This document shows, piece after piece, positions 8,683 through 18,015 of a DNA stretch of 58,926 nucleotides. Each line of letters begins with the position of its first letter. Position 1 is the stretch's first letter. Source of the DNA: Myxococcota bacterium (GTDB lineage: Bacteria; Myxococcota_A; Polyangia; Palsa-1104; JAEUJZ01); NCBI GenBank assembly GCA_025057315.1, contig JANWXW010000128.1, positions 1-58,926 on the forward strand. The letters are read 5' to 3'. Position numbers and translations under genes: made by a program. Below the pieces are notes generated by a model, which worked only from the letters and a program-made list of their open reading frames with translations, searched no databases and was not told the DNA's origin.

Positions 8683-9308
8683 GAGGGCTCCTTGTCGGCG
8701 GTGCCGCCGCCTTCCTCGTCTCGGCCCCTGCCCGGCTTCCGGCCGGGGGCATGCTCGTAGGTCGACACGGTCAGGTCCACATCGAACTCCTCATGCTTAT
8801 CATCGCGCGCCCGCACCAACAACTGGGTGACAAGCACCAGGTGGGTGGGGTTCAGCTCCAGGCGGCGCAGAAACTTAAGCAGAGGCTCGAGCTTCACCTT
8901 GCTCAGCCGCACGTCCACCGATTGCTGGAGGTACTTTTTGCCCACCGGTTCGGGCGGTCGGGGGTTGGTCTCGCGGATGTCGATGCCGGTGTCCTTGGCT
9001 GCCTGCTCCACAAAGCCGCTCAGTTGAAGCGGCGTGGTGCCGATCCGCGCCTCCAGCTGGGCCACTTTGGCCCGGGCCTGCAGGTACGCACCCCGCTTGC
9101 GCTCGATGTCCCGGAGCGCCTGGCGCATTTCGTCGTTGCGTTCCTCCAGCTCGGCCAGGCGGTCGTGGATGAGGTAGCCGCCGAGGAACAGAAGCAGCCC
9201 CACCAGGGTCATCCCGAGCAGTGCGGCCAGCATGCGCTCGCGCTGCGACATGCGCTCAAAGCTATTGCCCAGGCTGCGGATGGGGGACAGGAGGCTCTTT
9301 ATGTTCAT
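8679..9308 (-). CDS. gspM: Type II secretion protein GspM
   Basis: A 209-residue bitopic inner-membrane protein. A short cytoplasmic N-terminus with an RMSQRERML segment is followed by one transmembrane helix (about 27-47), a coiled coil rich in Glu/Arg (about 50-95), and a small alpha/beta periplasmic domain. The coiled coil plus ferredoxin-like fold matches GspM, the partner of GspL in the assembly platform. The start is 14 nt after the gspL stop. The Glu/Gly-rich tail is not conserved in the family. Confidence 0.87.
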   Translation of the reverse strand: MNIKSLLSPIRSLGNSFERMSQRERMLAALLGMTLVGLLLFLGGYLIHDRLAELEERNDEMRQALRDIERKRGAYLQARAKVAQLEARIGTTPLQLSGFVEQAAKDTGIDIRETNPRPPEPVGKKYLQQSVDVRLSKVKLEPLLKFLRRLELNPTHLVLVTQLLVRARDDKHEEFDVDLTVSTYEHAPGRKPGRGRDEEGGGTADKEPS

Positions 9309-9322
9309 GGCTCTGCCGGGCC

Positions 9323-10969
9323 CTAGGGGCAGGTGGTCTTGATGCTGAAAGAAAACTGCTTCACGTCGACGGGCTTGCCATCAGGTCCGGTGGTTTTGAC
9401 TGCCACCACCTTGCCCTTTTCCACCTCCTTGAAGCAGGGGATCTTGCTCAGGGCCACGGCCAGGTCGTCCACGTATTGGGCCGAGCTGGCCGTGCCCTTG
9501 ATGTCGGTTTTTTGTGGCCGGATGTGCAGCTCGGTGACATCCAGGCTTCCCTTGTCGGCTCCTCTGGGTGGCGCCGCGCGCGAGATTTCATCGAGCAGGT
9601 CGAGTGCGGAGGTAGTCGGGATCCCCTTGCCTCCGCCGCGGGCGCTGGCAATGGTGGCCTGGATCTCTGCCGAGACAGCTGCTCCATCGGTGCGCGCTTC
9701 GCCAAAGAGCTGCATTGTCTCGCTGCGCAGCGCCGCCGACAGCCGCTCGGACTCCTGCTGCAGCACCCGCAGCGACGCCAGCGCAGACAGGCCGGCGCAC
9801 AGCAAGATGGCCGCTGCCATCACCGCCAGGTGCGGCGCGCGCTCGCGGAGAAAGGAATAGTCGCCGCGATAGCTGAGCTCGCCCTTGCGGAAGTTGACCT
9901 GTGGCGTCTGTCCGGCCAGCGCCAGGGCCAGGCCCAGGGCCGGGGCGAACGAGACCACTGCGGCCTCGGCCTCGGGCGTCGGTGGCAGCAGCGCCGCAGG
10001 CGGTGGCAGGGGCGCTGTGGGGATGTCCAGCTCCGCGGACAGGTAAGCAGCCAGGCCCGCCAGCCTCGCCGTGCCGCCCACCAGCCACAGCTGTTCAGGG
10101 GGCCTCCCATAGAGCGCCGCGTAGGAGGCGAGTGTCTGCCTGAGGTCGCGCAGCAGGGGTCGCAGGGCCTCCCGCAGCGTGGCGGCGAGGCGGCCCGGCC
10201 CCGCAGCAGAGGATGGGAGCCCAAGGTCTGCCTGGTGCTTGAGCCGCGCAGCCTCGGTCTCATCCACGCCCAAGGCCCGTGCCAGGGCCTGGGTGAGCTG
10301 CAGCCCCCCGCGGGCGATGCTGCGGGCGAAGGTCGCTGCTGGCCCCCGCTCTTCCTGTCGGCCGATGGCGCAAAAGTGGGTCCAGCGGTGGCCGAGATCG
10401 ATCACCGCAGCCGGATACGGACCTGGCATGCCGTGGCCAAACAGGGCGGCGCAGGCCAAGGCCGAGGCACCGACCAGGCGTGGCTCTAAGCCGGCGCGGT
10501 CCAGCTCCTGGATGAATGCTGCCACCTGGGTCCGTGGCGCTGCGGCCGCGACGAGCCGGCATCCCTGCCCTGGGCCCTCGCTGCCTGTCTGCAGCTTGGC
10601 CTCGGCAACCGTATGGTCCACGATCTGCTCGTCGATCTCACCGATGATCTCTCCCTCCATCTCAAACGGCAAGACCTGCTCTACTTTTTTGCGATCGGAC
10701 AAGGGCAGGGTCAGGACCAACAACGTCACCCCCTCGGTCAGGGCCGCTGAGGTCATCTCCGGCCGCAGCGCCAAATCGTCGCACAGCGCCCGGACGGTGC
10801 GCACCTGGCGCTCTACCAGCGGCTCTGCCGTCCCGTCCACCGGCGCGCGTGGTGGCAGCAGCTCGCGCTCGTGCAATGCCACCAGACGCAGGCTGCGAAA
10901 GCCGACCTCCAGCTGCGCCAGCTTGACCGCGTGGCTCCCCAGATCGATGCCAAGGACGGTGTGTGCCAT
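9323..10969 (-). CDS. gspL: Type II secretion protein GspL
   Basis: A 548-residue protein. The N-terminal ASKHA-fold cytoplasmic domain opens with HTVLGIDLGSHAVKLAQLE and has a second nucleotide-fold motif (AAVIDLGHRWTHFCAIG near 190). A single transmembrane helix lies near residue 385 (LAVMAAAILLCAGLSALA), followed by a periplasmic ferredoxin-like domain. GspL binds the N-terminal domain of the GspE ATPase and links it to GspM and GspF. The fold is shared with PilM, but the helix and gene order identify GspL. It lies 3 nt from gspK. Confidence 0.88.
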   Translation of the reverse strand: MAHTVLGIDLGSHAVKLAQLEVGFRSLRLVALHERELLPPRAPVDGTAEPLVERQVRTVRALCDDLALRPEMTSAALTEGVTLLVLTLPLSDRKKVEQVLPFEMEGEIIGEIDEQIVDHTVAEAKLQTGSEGPGQGCRLVAAAAPRTQVAAFIQELDRAGLEPRLVGASALACAALFGHGMPGPYPAAVIDLGHRWTHFCAIGRQEERGPAATFARSIARGGLQLTQALARALGVDETEAARLKHQADLGLPSSAAGPGRLAATLREALRPLLRDLRQTLASYAALYGRPPEQLWLVGGTARLAGLAAYLSAELDIPTAPLPPPAALLPPTPEAEAAVVSFAPALGLALALAGQTPQVNFRKGELSYRGDYSFLRERAPHLAVMAAAILLCAGLSALASLRVLQQESERLSAALRSETMQLFGEARTDGAAVSAEIQATIASARGGGKGIPTTSALDLLDEISRAAPPRGADKGSLDVTELHIRPQKTDIKGTASSAQYVDDLAVALSKIPCFKEVEKGKVVAVKTTGPDGKPVDVKQFSFSIKTTCP

Positions 10970-10972
10970 GGT

Positions 10973-12442
10973 TCAGTCCATGCGCCAGTACATCCAGGTG
11001 CCGCGCTGGCAGCGGGGGTGGTTGGTGCACAGGGGGTTGTTGTTGGGTCCCTCGGCGTCCCAGACGGCGCGGATGTGGATGTGGGTGGATTTCTTGTCGT
11101 TTCTGCGCACTGATCCGCGGGCGTCTAGGCGGAAGAAGCGCCGGGCACTCCCGCCGCGCGCCGGCCGTTCGGCCAGGTAGTGGGCCAGCCGCCCTGGGCA
11201 CAGCCGGATGGGCCGCAGCGGCGTTGTGGGCGGCCGCGGCATCGACGGACCAAAGAGAGAGCTAAGCCCTTGGGCCAGCTGCGGGAGCTGGGCCACCAGG
11301 GGGCTGCAGATGAGGTTGGACAGCAGCTCCAACGAGTCCGCGCCACCGGCTGGGGGCTGGCGCGGCTGCGGCGGGGCACCAGGTGGAGCCGCCGCCCCCA
11401 GGGGCGGGCACTGCGCTGGGCTCACCGGGCACGGCTCGACCTTGAGCTTGCTGGTCAGTGTCCTGAGCACCGGCAGGCCCGTCTTCAGCAGGGCAGCTAC
11501 CTGCTGTGCCACCAGGGCCGTGTTGGGGTCGAAGACCACCGCTGGATCCGGCGATGCGGCGGCCAGGATGCCGGCGACCAGCGGCCAGGACTCGGGCCCG
11601 ATGGCGCTCGCCAGCAGGCGGCAATCCGCTGTGCCATAGACGGTGAACATCTCGCCGAAGGCGGCCCAAAAGTCCTCGCTGACGCCACGTACCAGCATCA
11701 ACTCCTCGACGGTGTCCATGAAGTGATTGTGGGCCTCGTAGCGGTCGCGGCCGCGGTCGTAGCGGTCTTCGGAAGCAGTGGCGTTGCCGTCGGGATCGTA
11801 GCGCTGCACATCGACGTCGGTCCAGTCGATGATCGCGCGCGGTAGCTCCTCGTACGTGATGAGCACCCCATCGCGGTCCGGGATGTTGAACATGCGGCTG
11901 TAGCGTGGCGGTCGGATGAGGCTGTTGATGAGGAGGAACAGACCGCGCCGCCGCGTCCGTGCCTCGGGCGTCTCGGTGTTGAGGCCACCGCCGCAGTTGA
12001 CAAACACCTTGCCCTCCTCGGACTGAATCTCCAGGTCCATGGAGGTGCCCCGGCCGCTGCCAAGTCCCTCCACGCTGCCCAAATCGAGGCCGAGCAGGCC
12101 CCCGAGCCCCTCGCGGGCCTCTTTGTCTCCGCCGAATGCCTGCACCAGAAAGCCGGCGTAGTCGGTCAGAACAATGGAGTCGGCCAGCCCGGCGGTGGCA
12201 GGGTTCGACCCCAGGGTACGGCCCAGCCCCCCCTGCACCGCGATGAGCAGCTGGCCCAGCTGGATTGCCGACCGCGCCAAATACTCTGCCCGCAGCATGT
12301 CTCGGCTGTTGGCTGCCGCCTCCAGATCGATGCGGGCGTTGTAGGCAAACTCGCCGACCGTGGCACCGATGAGGGCAATGGCCACCGTGACGGTAAGCAG
12401 CGCGATTCCCTTCTGCTGTCGTCTGCGACGGATGGGCCTCAT
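10973..12442 (-). CDS. gspK: Minor pseudopilin GspK
   Basis: A 489-residue minor pseudopilin, longer than the usual 300-350. The prepilin site is QQKG/IALLTVTVAIALIGAT. Position +5 is Thr, not the Glu found in the other pseudopilins, as expected for GspK. The globular domain shows GspK features: NCGGGLNTET, the ITYEELPRAIIDWTDVDVQR block and LMLVRGVSEDFW. A Pro-rich insert (about residues 345-370) accounts for part of the extra length. GspK tips the pseudopilus with GspI and GspJ. It overlaps gspJ by 4 nt. Confidence 0.9.
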   Translation of the reverse strand: MRPIRRRRQQKGIALLTVTVAIALIGATVGEFAYNARIDLEAAANSRDMLRAEYLARSAIQLGQLLIAVQGGLGRTLGSNPATAGLADSIVLTDYAGFLVQAFGGDKEAREGLGGLLGLDLGSVEGLGSGRGTSMDLEIQSEEGKVFVNCGGGLNTETPEARTRRRGLFLLINSLIRPPRYSRMFNIPDRDGVLITYEELPRAIIDWTDVDVQRYDPDGNATASEDRYDRGRDRYEAHNHFMDTVEELMLVRGVSEDFWAAFGEMFTVYGTADCRLLASAIGPESWPLVAGILAAASPDPAVVFDPNTALVAQQVAALLKTGLPVLRTLTSKLKVEPCPVSPAQCPPLGAAAPPGAPPQPRQPPAGGADSLELLSNLICSPLVAQLPQLAQGLSSLFGPSMPRPPTTPLRPIRLCPGRLAHYLAERPARGGSARRFFRLDARGSVRRNDKKSTHIHIRAVWDAEGPNNNPLCTNHPRCQRGTWMYWRMD

Positions 12443-13128
12443 CTGGGGCTCGTGTCCAGGAGCTGAAACATGGCGATGCGCGTCTCGGTCAGGAAAGCCA
12501 GCTCCTCACCCTGGTCATCATGGATAACCAGCCGGATGCGCACCTTGGAGGGCAGGCGGCCGGGGAAGCCATCGGCCTGGGTGGTCTGCCAGGTTTCCAG
12601 CCATTCCCGTCGGTCGGGATGGTAATAGGACAGCTCCAGGCGCACCACGTCGTCGCACAGCAGGTCCGTCTCGCCGGCAATGTTCTCAAAGCGGTCGGCC
12701 TGGAGGCGGCGCGTCTCGCGACGCATCAGGTGGATGCGCCGCGGGTCCTGCTTGTCGCGCAGGCCAAAGTAGCTCACCGCGGCGGTGTCTGCCTCCTTGG
12801 CGTCGGCATACAGGCGCTGGTGCCCAAAGTAAGAAAAGCGCAGTTCGTCCACGTCCGTCTTGCGCACCCCATCGAAGAACGTCCGTGGGGTCTGTTCTGT
12901 GCCAGGAACCACGTTGTTGGACAGGTACGCCATGGAGATGTCGCGGATCATCCGGTCCATGGCGATGCGTGCGGCACGGTAGCGGCTCATCTTTGCCTCG
13001 ACCGTGCGCCTGGCGCGGTGGGCCTGCTGGAAAGACCCCCACACCAGCACTGCCACCGACGCCACAATGCCGACGGCGACTAGAATTTCGATGAGGGTAA
13101 AGCCCCCCCGGGCGCGCCTGTGGCTCAT
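12439..13128 (-). CDS. gspJ: Minor pseudopilin GspJ
   Basis: A 229-residue pseudopilin. The ATG at 13128 was preferred over an upstream frame extension because it places the prepilin site (RRARGG/FTLIEILVAVGIV) ten residues in and overlaps the gspI stop (ATGA). The globular part contains conserved GspJ-like stretches (RIAMDRMIRDISMAYLSNN and ELRFSYFGHQRLY). It forms the pseudopilus tip with GspI, GspK and GspH. Glu is present at +5. Confidence 0.92.
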   Translation of the reverse strand: MSHRRARGGFTLIEILVAVGIVASVAVLVWGSFQQAHRARRTVEAKMSRYRAARIAMDRMIRDISMAYLSNNVVPGTEQTPRTFFDGVRKTDVDELRFSYFGHQRLYADAKEADTAAVSYFGLRDKQDPRRIHLMRRETRRLQADRFENIAGETDLLCDDVVRLELSYYHPDRREWLETWQTTQADGFPGRLPSKVRIRLVIHDDQGEELAFLTETRIAMFQLLDTSPR

Positions 13129-13682
13129 GGGATGGGAATGCGGCGCATGTCCGTGTAGAACGCCACCACCTCGACGGCCTGATCGGGGCGCCCAGGCTCG
13201 TCCCACAGCACGCGCACGGTGACGCGGCGGATGCCCTGCTCCAGCATCTCCTTGACCGGCCCGAGCATGCCCGACAGCGCCGCTGGGCTCAGGGGGGAGC
13301 TTCGCTCGCCGGGCCGCGGCGCTTGGGTGCTGATCTGCTGGCTGGCCTCGATCGCCCGAGTCGCTGCGCTCTGAATCTGGTCCACACTGGGCAACCTGAT
13401 CTTCTCGATGGTGCGGGTCCAGCGAAACCGACGAAAGGCCGGGTCGTCAAACTCACCCTTGTCCTCCCGCACCAGCGCGTCATCGGTGAAGCCGTCGACG
13501 ATAAACTGGTCCTCCAGCTGCACCAGCAGCTGGCGGCACAGGAAGGTGGCCTGGGTCATCAGGCGCGCATGGTGGCTGGCAGCGACGCTGCGGCTGACAC
13601 TGAGGGTGAGACCCAACAGAGCCCCAGCCAAGATGGCCATGGCCACCATGACCTCCAGCAACGTGAAGCCGCGGCGGCTCAC
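13125..13682 (-). CDS. gspI: Minor pseudopilin GspI
   Basis: A 185-residue pseudopilin with a very short leader, MSRRG/FTLLEVMVAMAILAGA, and Glu at +5. It is somewhat longer than typical GspI (about 120-130 residues) because of inserts around residues 75-140, including an acidic stretch and a Gln/Pro-rich loop. It overlaps gspH and gspJ by 4 nt each, giving tight translational coupling. Confidence 0.9.
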   Translation of the reverse strand: MSRRGFTLLEVMVAMAILAGALLGLTLSVSRSVAASHHARLMTQATFLCRQLLVQLEDQFIVDGFTDDALVREDKGEFDDPAFRRFRWTRTIEKIRLPSVDQIQSAATRAIEASQQISTQAPRPGERSSPLSPAALSGMLGPVKEMLEQGIRRVTVRVLWDEPGRPDQAVEVVAFYTDMRRIPIP

Positions 13683-14389
13683 CGCTCTGTCCTCCTCTGG
13701 CCGGCATCGTCGAGGGTGTCGAACCCGGCGGAGGCCTCGATCCGCCCTGGCTTCACCTCGACCCGGCCGGTCAGGCCATGCACCAGCAGGGTGTACTGGT
13801 CGTCGTCCGCTGGGTCGGTGCCCAGATGGATCACGGCGCGCTCGGTGTGCCCATCGGGAAAGAAGTGAAGGTAGGCGTGCCCGCTGGTGTAAGGCTCCGG
13901 CTGCCGCGGGGTGTAGATGTCCAGAATGCGCACCTTCTTGAGCTTGACCTCGGGCAGGGAGGTGTCGCGGAACAGCTCGAAACGCGGTCGGCGCGGCGAG
14001 GGCGGCGGCGTCAGCTCTGGGGGCAAGCCGATGGTCCCAGCACGGCGCTCCTGCTCCTGTAGCTCCTGCTCCGCGAGCTGGTCCTGATCCAGGCCCCGGC
14101 CATCCCGCCCGGCCCGCTCCTTGTCACGGCTGAGCAGCACGCGCGTCTCGGAGCGCTCCAGCTTGTAGCTTTGCCCGTCGAGGTCGAAGTGCAGGCGGTA
14201 GTAGGCTCCGGTGGAGATGGCGCGGTCGTAGCTGTAGCGGATGGCCCCGGCCAGGCGCGAGGCGGTGCCGCGCAGGTCGCTCTTGAGCAGCGTGCGGATG
14301 CCCATGGTGGCCCCCCCCACGAGCAGCCCGACGATGGCCAGGCTGATCATGGTTTCGACCAGAGACAGACCGCTCTCGGTGCGCCGCAT
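13679..14389 (-). CDS. gspH: Minor pseudopilin GspH
   Basis: A 236-residue pseudopilin with prepilin site ESG/LSLVETMISLAIVGLLVGG. The first mature residue is Leu instead of the usual Phe; Glu at +5 is kept. A GspH-like domain follows (SRLAGAIRYSYDRAISTGA), then a charged Gln/Glu/Arg-rich insert near 100-130 that is not typical, and a beta-rich C-terminus. Its order between gspG and gspI supports the call. Confidence 0.87.
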   Translation of the reverse strand: MRRTESGLSLVETMISLAIVGLLVGGATMGIRTLLKSDLRGTASRLAGAIRYSYDRAISTGAYYRLHFDLDGQSYKLERSETRVLLSRDKERAGRDGRGLDQDQLAEQELQEQERRAGTIGLPPELTPPPSPRRPRFELFRDTSLPEVKLKKVRILDIYTPRQPEPYTSGHAYLHFFPDGHTERAVIHLGTDPADDDQYTLLVHGLTGRVEVKPGRIEASAGFDTLDDAGQRRTER

Positions 14390-14395
14390 GATCGC

Positions 14396-14839
14396 CTACT
14401 TCTTCTCGTCCTCCCAGGAGCGAATGTCGTCCTCGGTCCCCTCCTTGCCGTCCTTGCCCTTGCTGACAAGGTCCACCTCGCCGTGCTCACCAGGGCACTT
14501 GAAGAGAAATGGACGGCCCCAGCCATCCTTGGGCTCTTTGTTCAGGATCTTCTTCTGCACCAGCTCGCTCAGCGTCTGCGGGCAGGTCTCGTTGCTGTCA
14601 GCCTGCCACTGGACGATGGCACTCTCGACCTGCCGCATCTGGGTCCGGGTCTCCTTGATCTTGGCCTTCTCCAGCTGCGAAAAGCCTGTGAAGGCCGCAG
14701 CCCCCATGATCAGGCTGATGATGGCCAGCACGATCATGATCTCGGTGAGGTTGAAGCCGCGCTCGGCGATGCAGCGGGCCGTCTTCGTATTTGTATGTGT
14801 ATGGGCTATACGGGCTGGGCTGTTATGAGTCGTAGACAT
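14396..14839 (-). CDS. gspG: Major pseudopilin GspG with an unusually long leader
   Basis: A 147-residue major pseudopilin. The ATG at 14839 was chosen because AAGGAG lies 8 nt upstream; another Met 7 codons earlier has no ribosome-binding site. The prepilin site is CIAERG/FNLTEIMIVLAIISL with Glu at +5. The leader is 28 residues and rich in His, Thr and Ala, far longer than the usual 6-10, and no start codon exists between it and the site. The acidic C-terminal loop (GKDGKEGTEDDIRSW) corresponds to the calcium-binding loop of GspG. It forms the pseudopilus shaft. Confidence 0.93.
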   Translation of the reverse strand: MSTTHNSPARIAHTHTNTKTARCIAERGFNLTEIMIVLAIISLIMGAAAFTGFSQLEKAKIKETRTQMRQVESAIVQWQADSNETCPQTLSELVQKKILNKEPKDGWGRPFLFKCPGEHGEVDLVSKGKDGKEGTEDDIRSWEDEKK

Positions 14840-14872
14840 GGGACATCTCCTTCTCATCATGGCACGGACTCG

Positions 14873-16156
14873 TCACTGCACAAATTCGTTCATCTGGAGG
14901 ATGGGCATGAGGATGGAAAAGACGATAAAGCCGACCGAACCGCCCATGGCTAGAATCATCAGCGGTTCCAGCAGGGTCGTCAGGCGCGCAATCTTCATGT
15001 CCACCTCGACATCGTAGGCGGCAGCCACATTCTCCAGCATGGCCTCCAGCTGTCCGGTCCGCTCACCCACCGCAATCATGTGGCATACTACCGATGGAAA
15101 CTCTCCGGATCGCTTGAGCGGCTGGGCAATGGACTCACCCTCGCGAATGGACTCGCGGGCCTCCTCCACCACCCGCATCAGCACCGCGTTGCCCAGGACG
15201 TTTTTGACGATCTCCAGGGCGCGTAGCAGCTGAATGCCAGAGCTCAGCATGGTGGCCAGGGTCTTGGCGAAGCGGCTGATGGCGACCATGCGTGCCAGCG
15301 ACCCAAAGATGGGAAGCTGGAGCACCAAACGGTCCCATAGCAGGCGGCCCCGCGGCGTGGCCCGCCAGCGTTGAAAGCCATACACCGCGGCGGCGCCCAG
15401 AGCCAGCAGAAGCCACCAAAAATCAGACAGCAGGTTGCTGATTAAGATCATAAGCTGCGTATTGAGCGGGAGCGACTGCCCGGCGTCCTCGTACATGGCG
15501 GTGATCTTAGGGACCACTGTCGTCATAAGGAGCCCGACGATGCCGCCACCCAGCACGGTCATGATGGCCGGGTAAAACAGCGCTGAGACCACCTTGCCGC
15601 GCAGCCGGTTTTGCGCCTCCATAAAGTCGGCCAGGCGGAACAGCAAGGCCTCTAGGTTGCCCGCGGCCTCACCGACCGCCACCATGTTGACGTACAGCTC
15701 CTCGAAGAAGCGGGGGTGCCGAGCCATGGCCTGCGACAGCGGCAGGCCCTCGTTGACCTGCGTCTTGATGTCGGCCAGCACGCGCTTGAGGCCCGGCCGC
15801 TCTGCCTGCTCCACCAGGGCCGTCAGCGACTCGGACAGCTGCACACCGGCGCGCAGCAGCGTGGCCAGCTGCCTCGTCAAGATGGCTATGGTCTGGATGC
15901 TGGCATCGCCACGCTCCTGCAGCCAGCGGCCGATGCGCATAGGCGACAGCAACAGCAGGGCCCCGCGCAGCCGACCCTCGACGGCGCCCTCGCGTACCCT
16001 GCCCTCGACGGCAGCCACCTGCGAGGGCCGCACCTCCGTGAGGAATACCCCCTCGCGCTTGAGCGCCTGCCGCAGCGCGCGCACATTGTCTGCGTCCTTG
16101 ATGCCGGCGATGGGCTTGCCCCTGGCGTCGAAGCCCTTGTACTGAAACACCGGCAC
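14873..16156 (-). CDS. gspF: Type II secretion inner-membrane platform protein GspF
   Basis: A 427-residue polytopic protein. An N-terminal GspF-specific segment (MPVFQYKGFDARGKPIAGIK) is followed by two GspF domains, each with the family pattern (AGVQLSESLTALVEQ near 115; SSGIQLLRALEIVKNV near 310). Hydrophobic helices lie near 215, 255 and the C-terminus (MILAMGGSVGFIVFSILMPIL). GspF is the only polytopic core component and couples GspE ATP hydrolysis to pseudopilus assembly. Length and spacing are standard. Confidence 0.95.
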   Translation of the reverse strand: MPVFQYKGFDARGKPIAGIKDADNVRALRQALKREGVFLTEVRPSQVAAVEGRVREGAVEGRLRGALLLLSPMRIGRWLQERGDASIQTIAILTRQLATLLRAGVQLSESLTALVEQAERPGLKRVLADIKTQVNEGLPLSQAMARHPRFFEELYVNMVAVGEAAGNLEALLFRLADFMEAQNRLRGKVVSALFYPAIMTVLGGGIVGLLMTTVVPKITAMYEDAGQSLPLNTQLMILISNLLSDFWWLLLALGAAAVYGFQRWRATPRGRLLWDRLVLQLPIFGSLARMVAISRFAKTLATMLSSGIQLLRALEIVKNVLGNAVLMRVVEEARESIREGESIAQPLKRSGEFPSVVCHMIAVGERTGQLEAMLENVAAAYDVEVDMKIARLTTLLEPLMILAMGGSVGFIVFSILMPILQMNEFVQ

Positions 16157-16163
16157 GGCTGTG

Positions 16164-18005
16164 CTACTCCTTGTCTTCGGCGGTCACCAGCATGACCTCC
16201 TCCGTCGAGGTGATGCCGGCCATTACTTTGTAGGCGCCATCGCCACGTAGCGTGCGCATGCCCCTGGCCAGGGCGGCGCGCTTGATTGTGCTGGCATCGG
16301 CCTTCTGCAGCGTCAACGCGCGGATCTGGTCGTCGACCACCAGCAGCTCATAGATGGCCGAGCGGCCGGCATAGCCGCTCTTGTTGCAGGATGGACACCC
16401 GCCGGCGTGAGGGCGATACAGGCGGCCGGGCGGCGGTGGCGGCCCCTTGAGCTTGTACTGGGGCACGCGCCCATCCCTGGAGAATAGGTCCTCGCGACGC
16501 AGGCCAAGGCGTTCTAGTTCCTGAGGGGCGGGCTCATAGGCCTCGCGGCAGTGAATGCAGAGCCTCCGCACCAGCCGCTGCGCCAGCAGGGCCGACAGCG
16601 ATGAGGCCACCAGAAACGGCTCGATGCCCATGTCGATAAGGCGTGTGATCGCTCCGGCGGCATCGTTGGTATGGATGGTGGAGAAGACCAGATGGCCGGT
16701 CAGCGAGGCCGTGATGGCCATGGCCGCCGTTTCCTGGTCGCGGATTTCGCCCACCATGATCACATCTGGGTCGTGGCGCAAAAAGGACCGGATGGCCGAG
16801 GCAAAGGTCAGGTCGATCTTGGGGTTGACTTGGATCTGCGAGATGCCATCCAGCTGGTACTCGACCGGATCCTCGACGGTCAGGATGTTGATATCTGGGT
16901 GGTTGATCTGCGCCAGGGCAGCATAGAGCGTGGTGGTCTTGCCTGAGCCAGTGGGCCCTGTGACCAGCAGAATGCCGTGGGGACGCCGGATGAGCTCGTG
17001 CATCAAGGCCAGGTGGTCATCGCCGAAGCCGATGTCGGCCAAATCCAACAGCACGGCACTGCGGTCTAGCAGCCGGATGGTGATGCGCTCGCCGAACCCG
17101 GTGGGCACCGTGGCGACGCGCATGTCGATGTCCTTGCCGGCGATCTTGCGCCGGATGCGGCCATCCTGCGGCAGCCGCTTCTCGGCGATGTTCAGGCCGG
17201 CCATGATCTTGACGCGAGCAATGATGGAGTTGATAAAGTTCCGTGGAGCCCGCTTGTACTCCTCCAGCACGCCGTCGATGCGGTAGCGGACCATTAGCTC
17301 CTTTTCGCGTGGCTCCAGGTGGATGTCCGAGGCGCCGACCCGCACGGCGTGAAATATCACCGAGTTGACCCAGCGGATAATGGGCGCCTCATCGCTCAGG
17401 TCGACCAGGTCTACATCCTCCTCGGTCTCGGCGGTCTCACCCTCCTCCCGCTGTTCCAGGTCTGCCTCCACCCGGCCGCGCGAGTAGACCTTGTTGATCG
17501 CCTCGACAATCTGCGCTGCCGGCGCCAGGATGGGCTCCACGTCTGCGTCCACCGCCCGCCGCACCTCATCGAGCACATGCACGGCAGCCGGATCGCTCAG
17601 AGCAACCTCGACTAGGTTTTCCTCCGGCAAACGGCGCATAGGCAGCACGCGGTGCTGCTTGGCGAAATTGATTGGTATCCGTTGTGCCAGGTCTGGATCA
17701 CAGGTCTCGGGCCGCAGCTCGGACAGCACCTGCATGTCGAACTGCACGCCCAGCGCCTGGAGCACCTGTTCCTCGGTGACGGCGCGGGCGCGGACAAGGA
17801 TCTCACCCAGACGTGTACCCTCGAAGTTGGCCCCACCCTGCTTGCGCTGCTCCTCCTGTTCGCGCAACGCCGCCTGCAGAGCCGCCGAGGAGAGGCCAGC
17901 CCGCTGCTGCAGGATCGCCCCCAGCAGCCTCGGTGTGGCACCGGCCGATCGCGTGGGCGGCACCGAGTCCTGGATCGACGATGGGACAACGGCGCTGTGT
18001 TCCAT
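16164..18005 (-). CDS. gspE: Type II secretion ATPase GspE
   Basis: A 613-residue cytoplasmic hexameric ATPase. An N-terminal MshEN-type domain (about 60-180) probably docks to GspL. The catalytic core has Walker A GPTGSGKTTTL (350-360), an Asp box (LTVEDPVEYQ near 376-384), Walker B DPDVIMVGEIRDQE (412-425) and a His box (STIHTNDAAGAITR near 442-455). The tetracysteine zinc motif is intact: C483xxC486 and C537xxC540. The Pro-rich insert between the Cys pairs (GPPPPPGRLY) is a lineage feature. It lies 7 nt before gspF. Confidence 0.97.
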   Translation of the reverse strand: MEHSAVVPSSIQDSVPPTRSAGATPRLLGAILQQRAGLSSAALQAALREQEEQRKQGGANFEGTRLGEILVRARAVTEEQVLQALGVQFDMQVLSELRPETCDPDLAQRIPINFAKQHRVLPMRRLPEENLVEVALSDPAAVHVLDEVRRAVDADVEPILAPAAQIVEAINKVYSRGRVEADLEQREEGETAETEEDVDLVDLSDEAPIIRWVNSVIFHAVRVGASDIHLEPREKELMVRYRIDGVLEEYKRAPRNFINSIIARVKIMAGLNIAEKRLPQDGRIRRKIAGKDIDMRVATVPTGFGERITIRLLDRSAVLLDLADIGFGDDHLALMHELIRRPHGILLVTGPTGSGKTTTLYAALAQINHPDINILTVEDPVEYQLDGISQIQVNPKIDLTFASAIRSFLRHDPDVIMVGEIRDQETAAMAITASLTGHLVFSTIHTNDAAGAITRLIDMGIEPFLVASSLSALLAQRLVRRLCIHCREAYEPAPQELERLGLRREDLFSRDGRVPQYKLKGPPPPPGRLYRPHAGGCPSCNKSGYAGRSAIYELLVVDDQIRALTLQKADASTIKRAALARGMRTLRGDGAYKVMAGITSTEEVMLVTAEDKE

Positions 18006-18015
18006 GATCGTTGCT

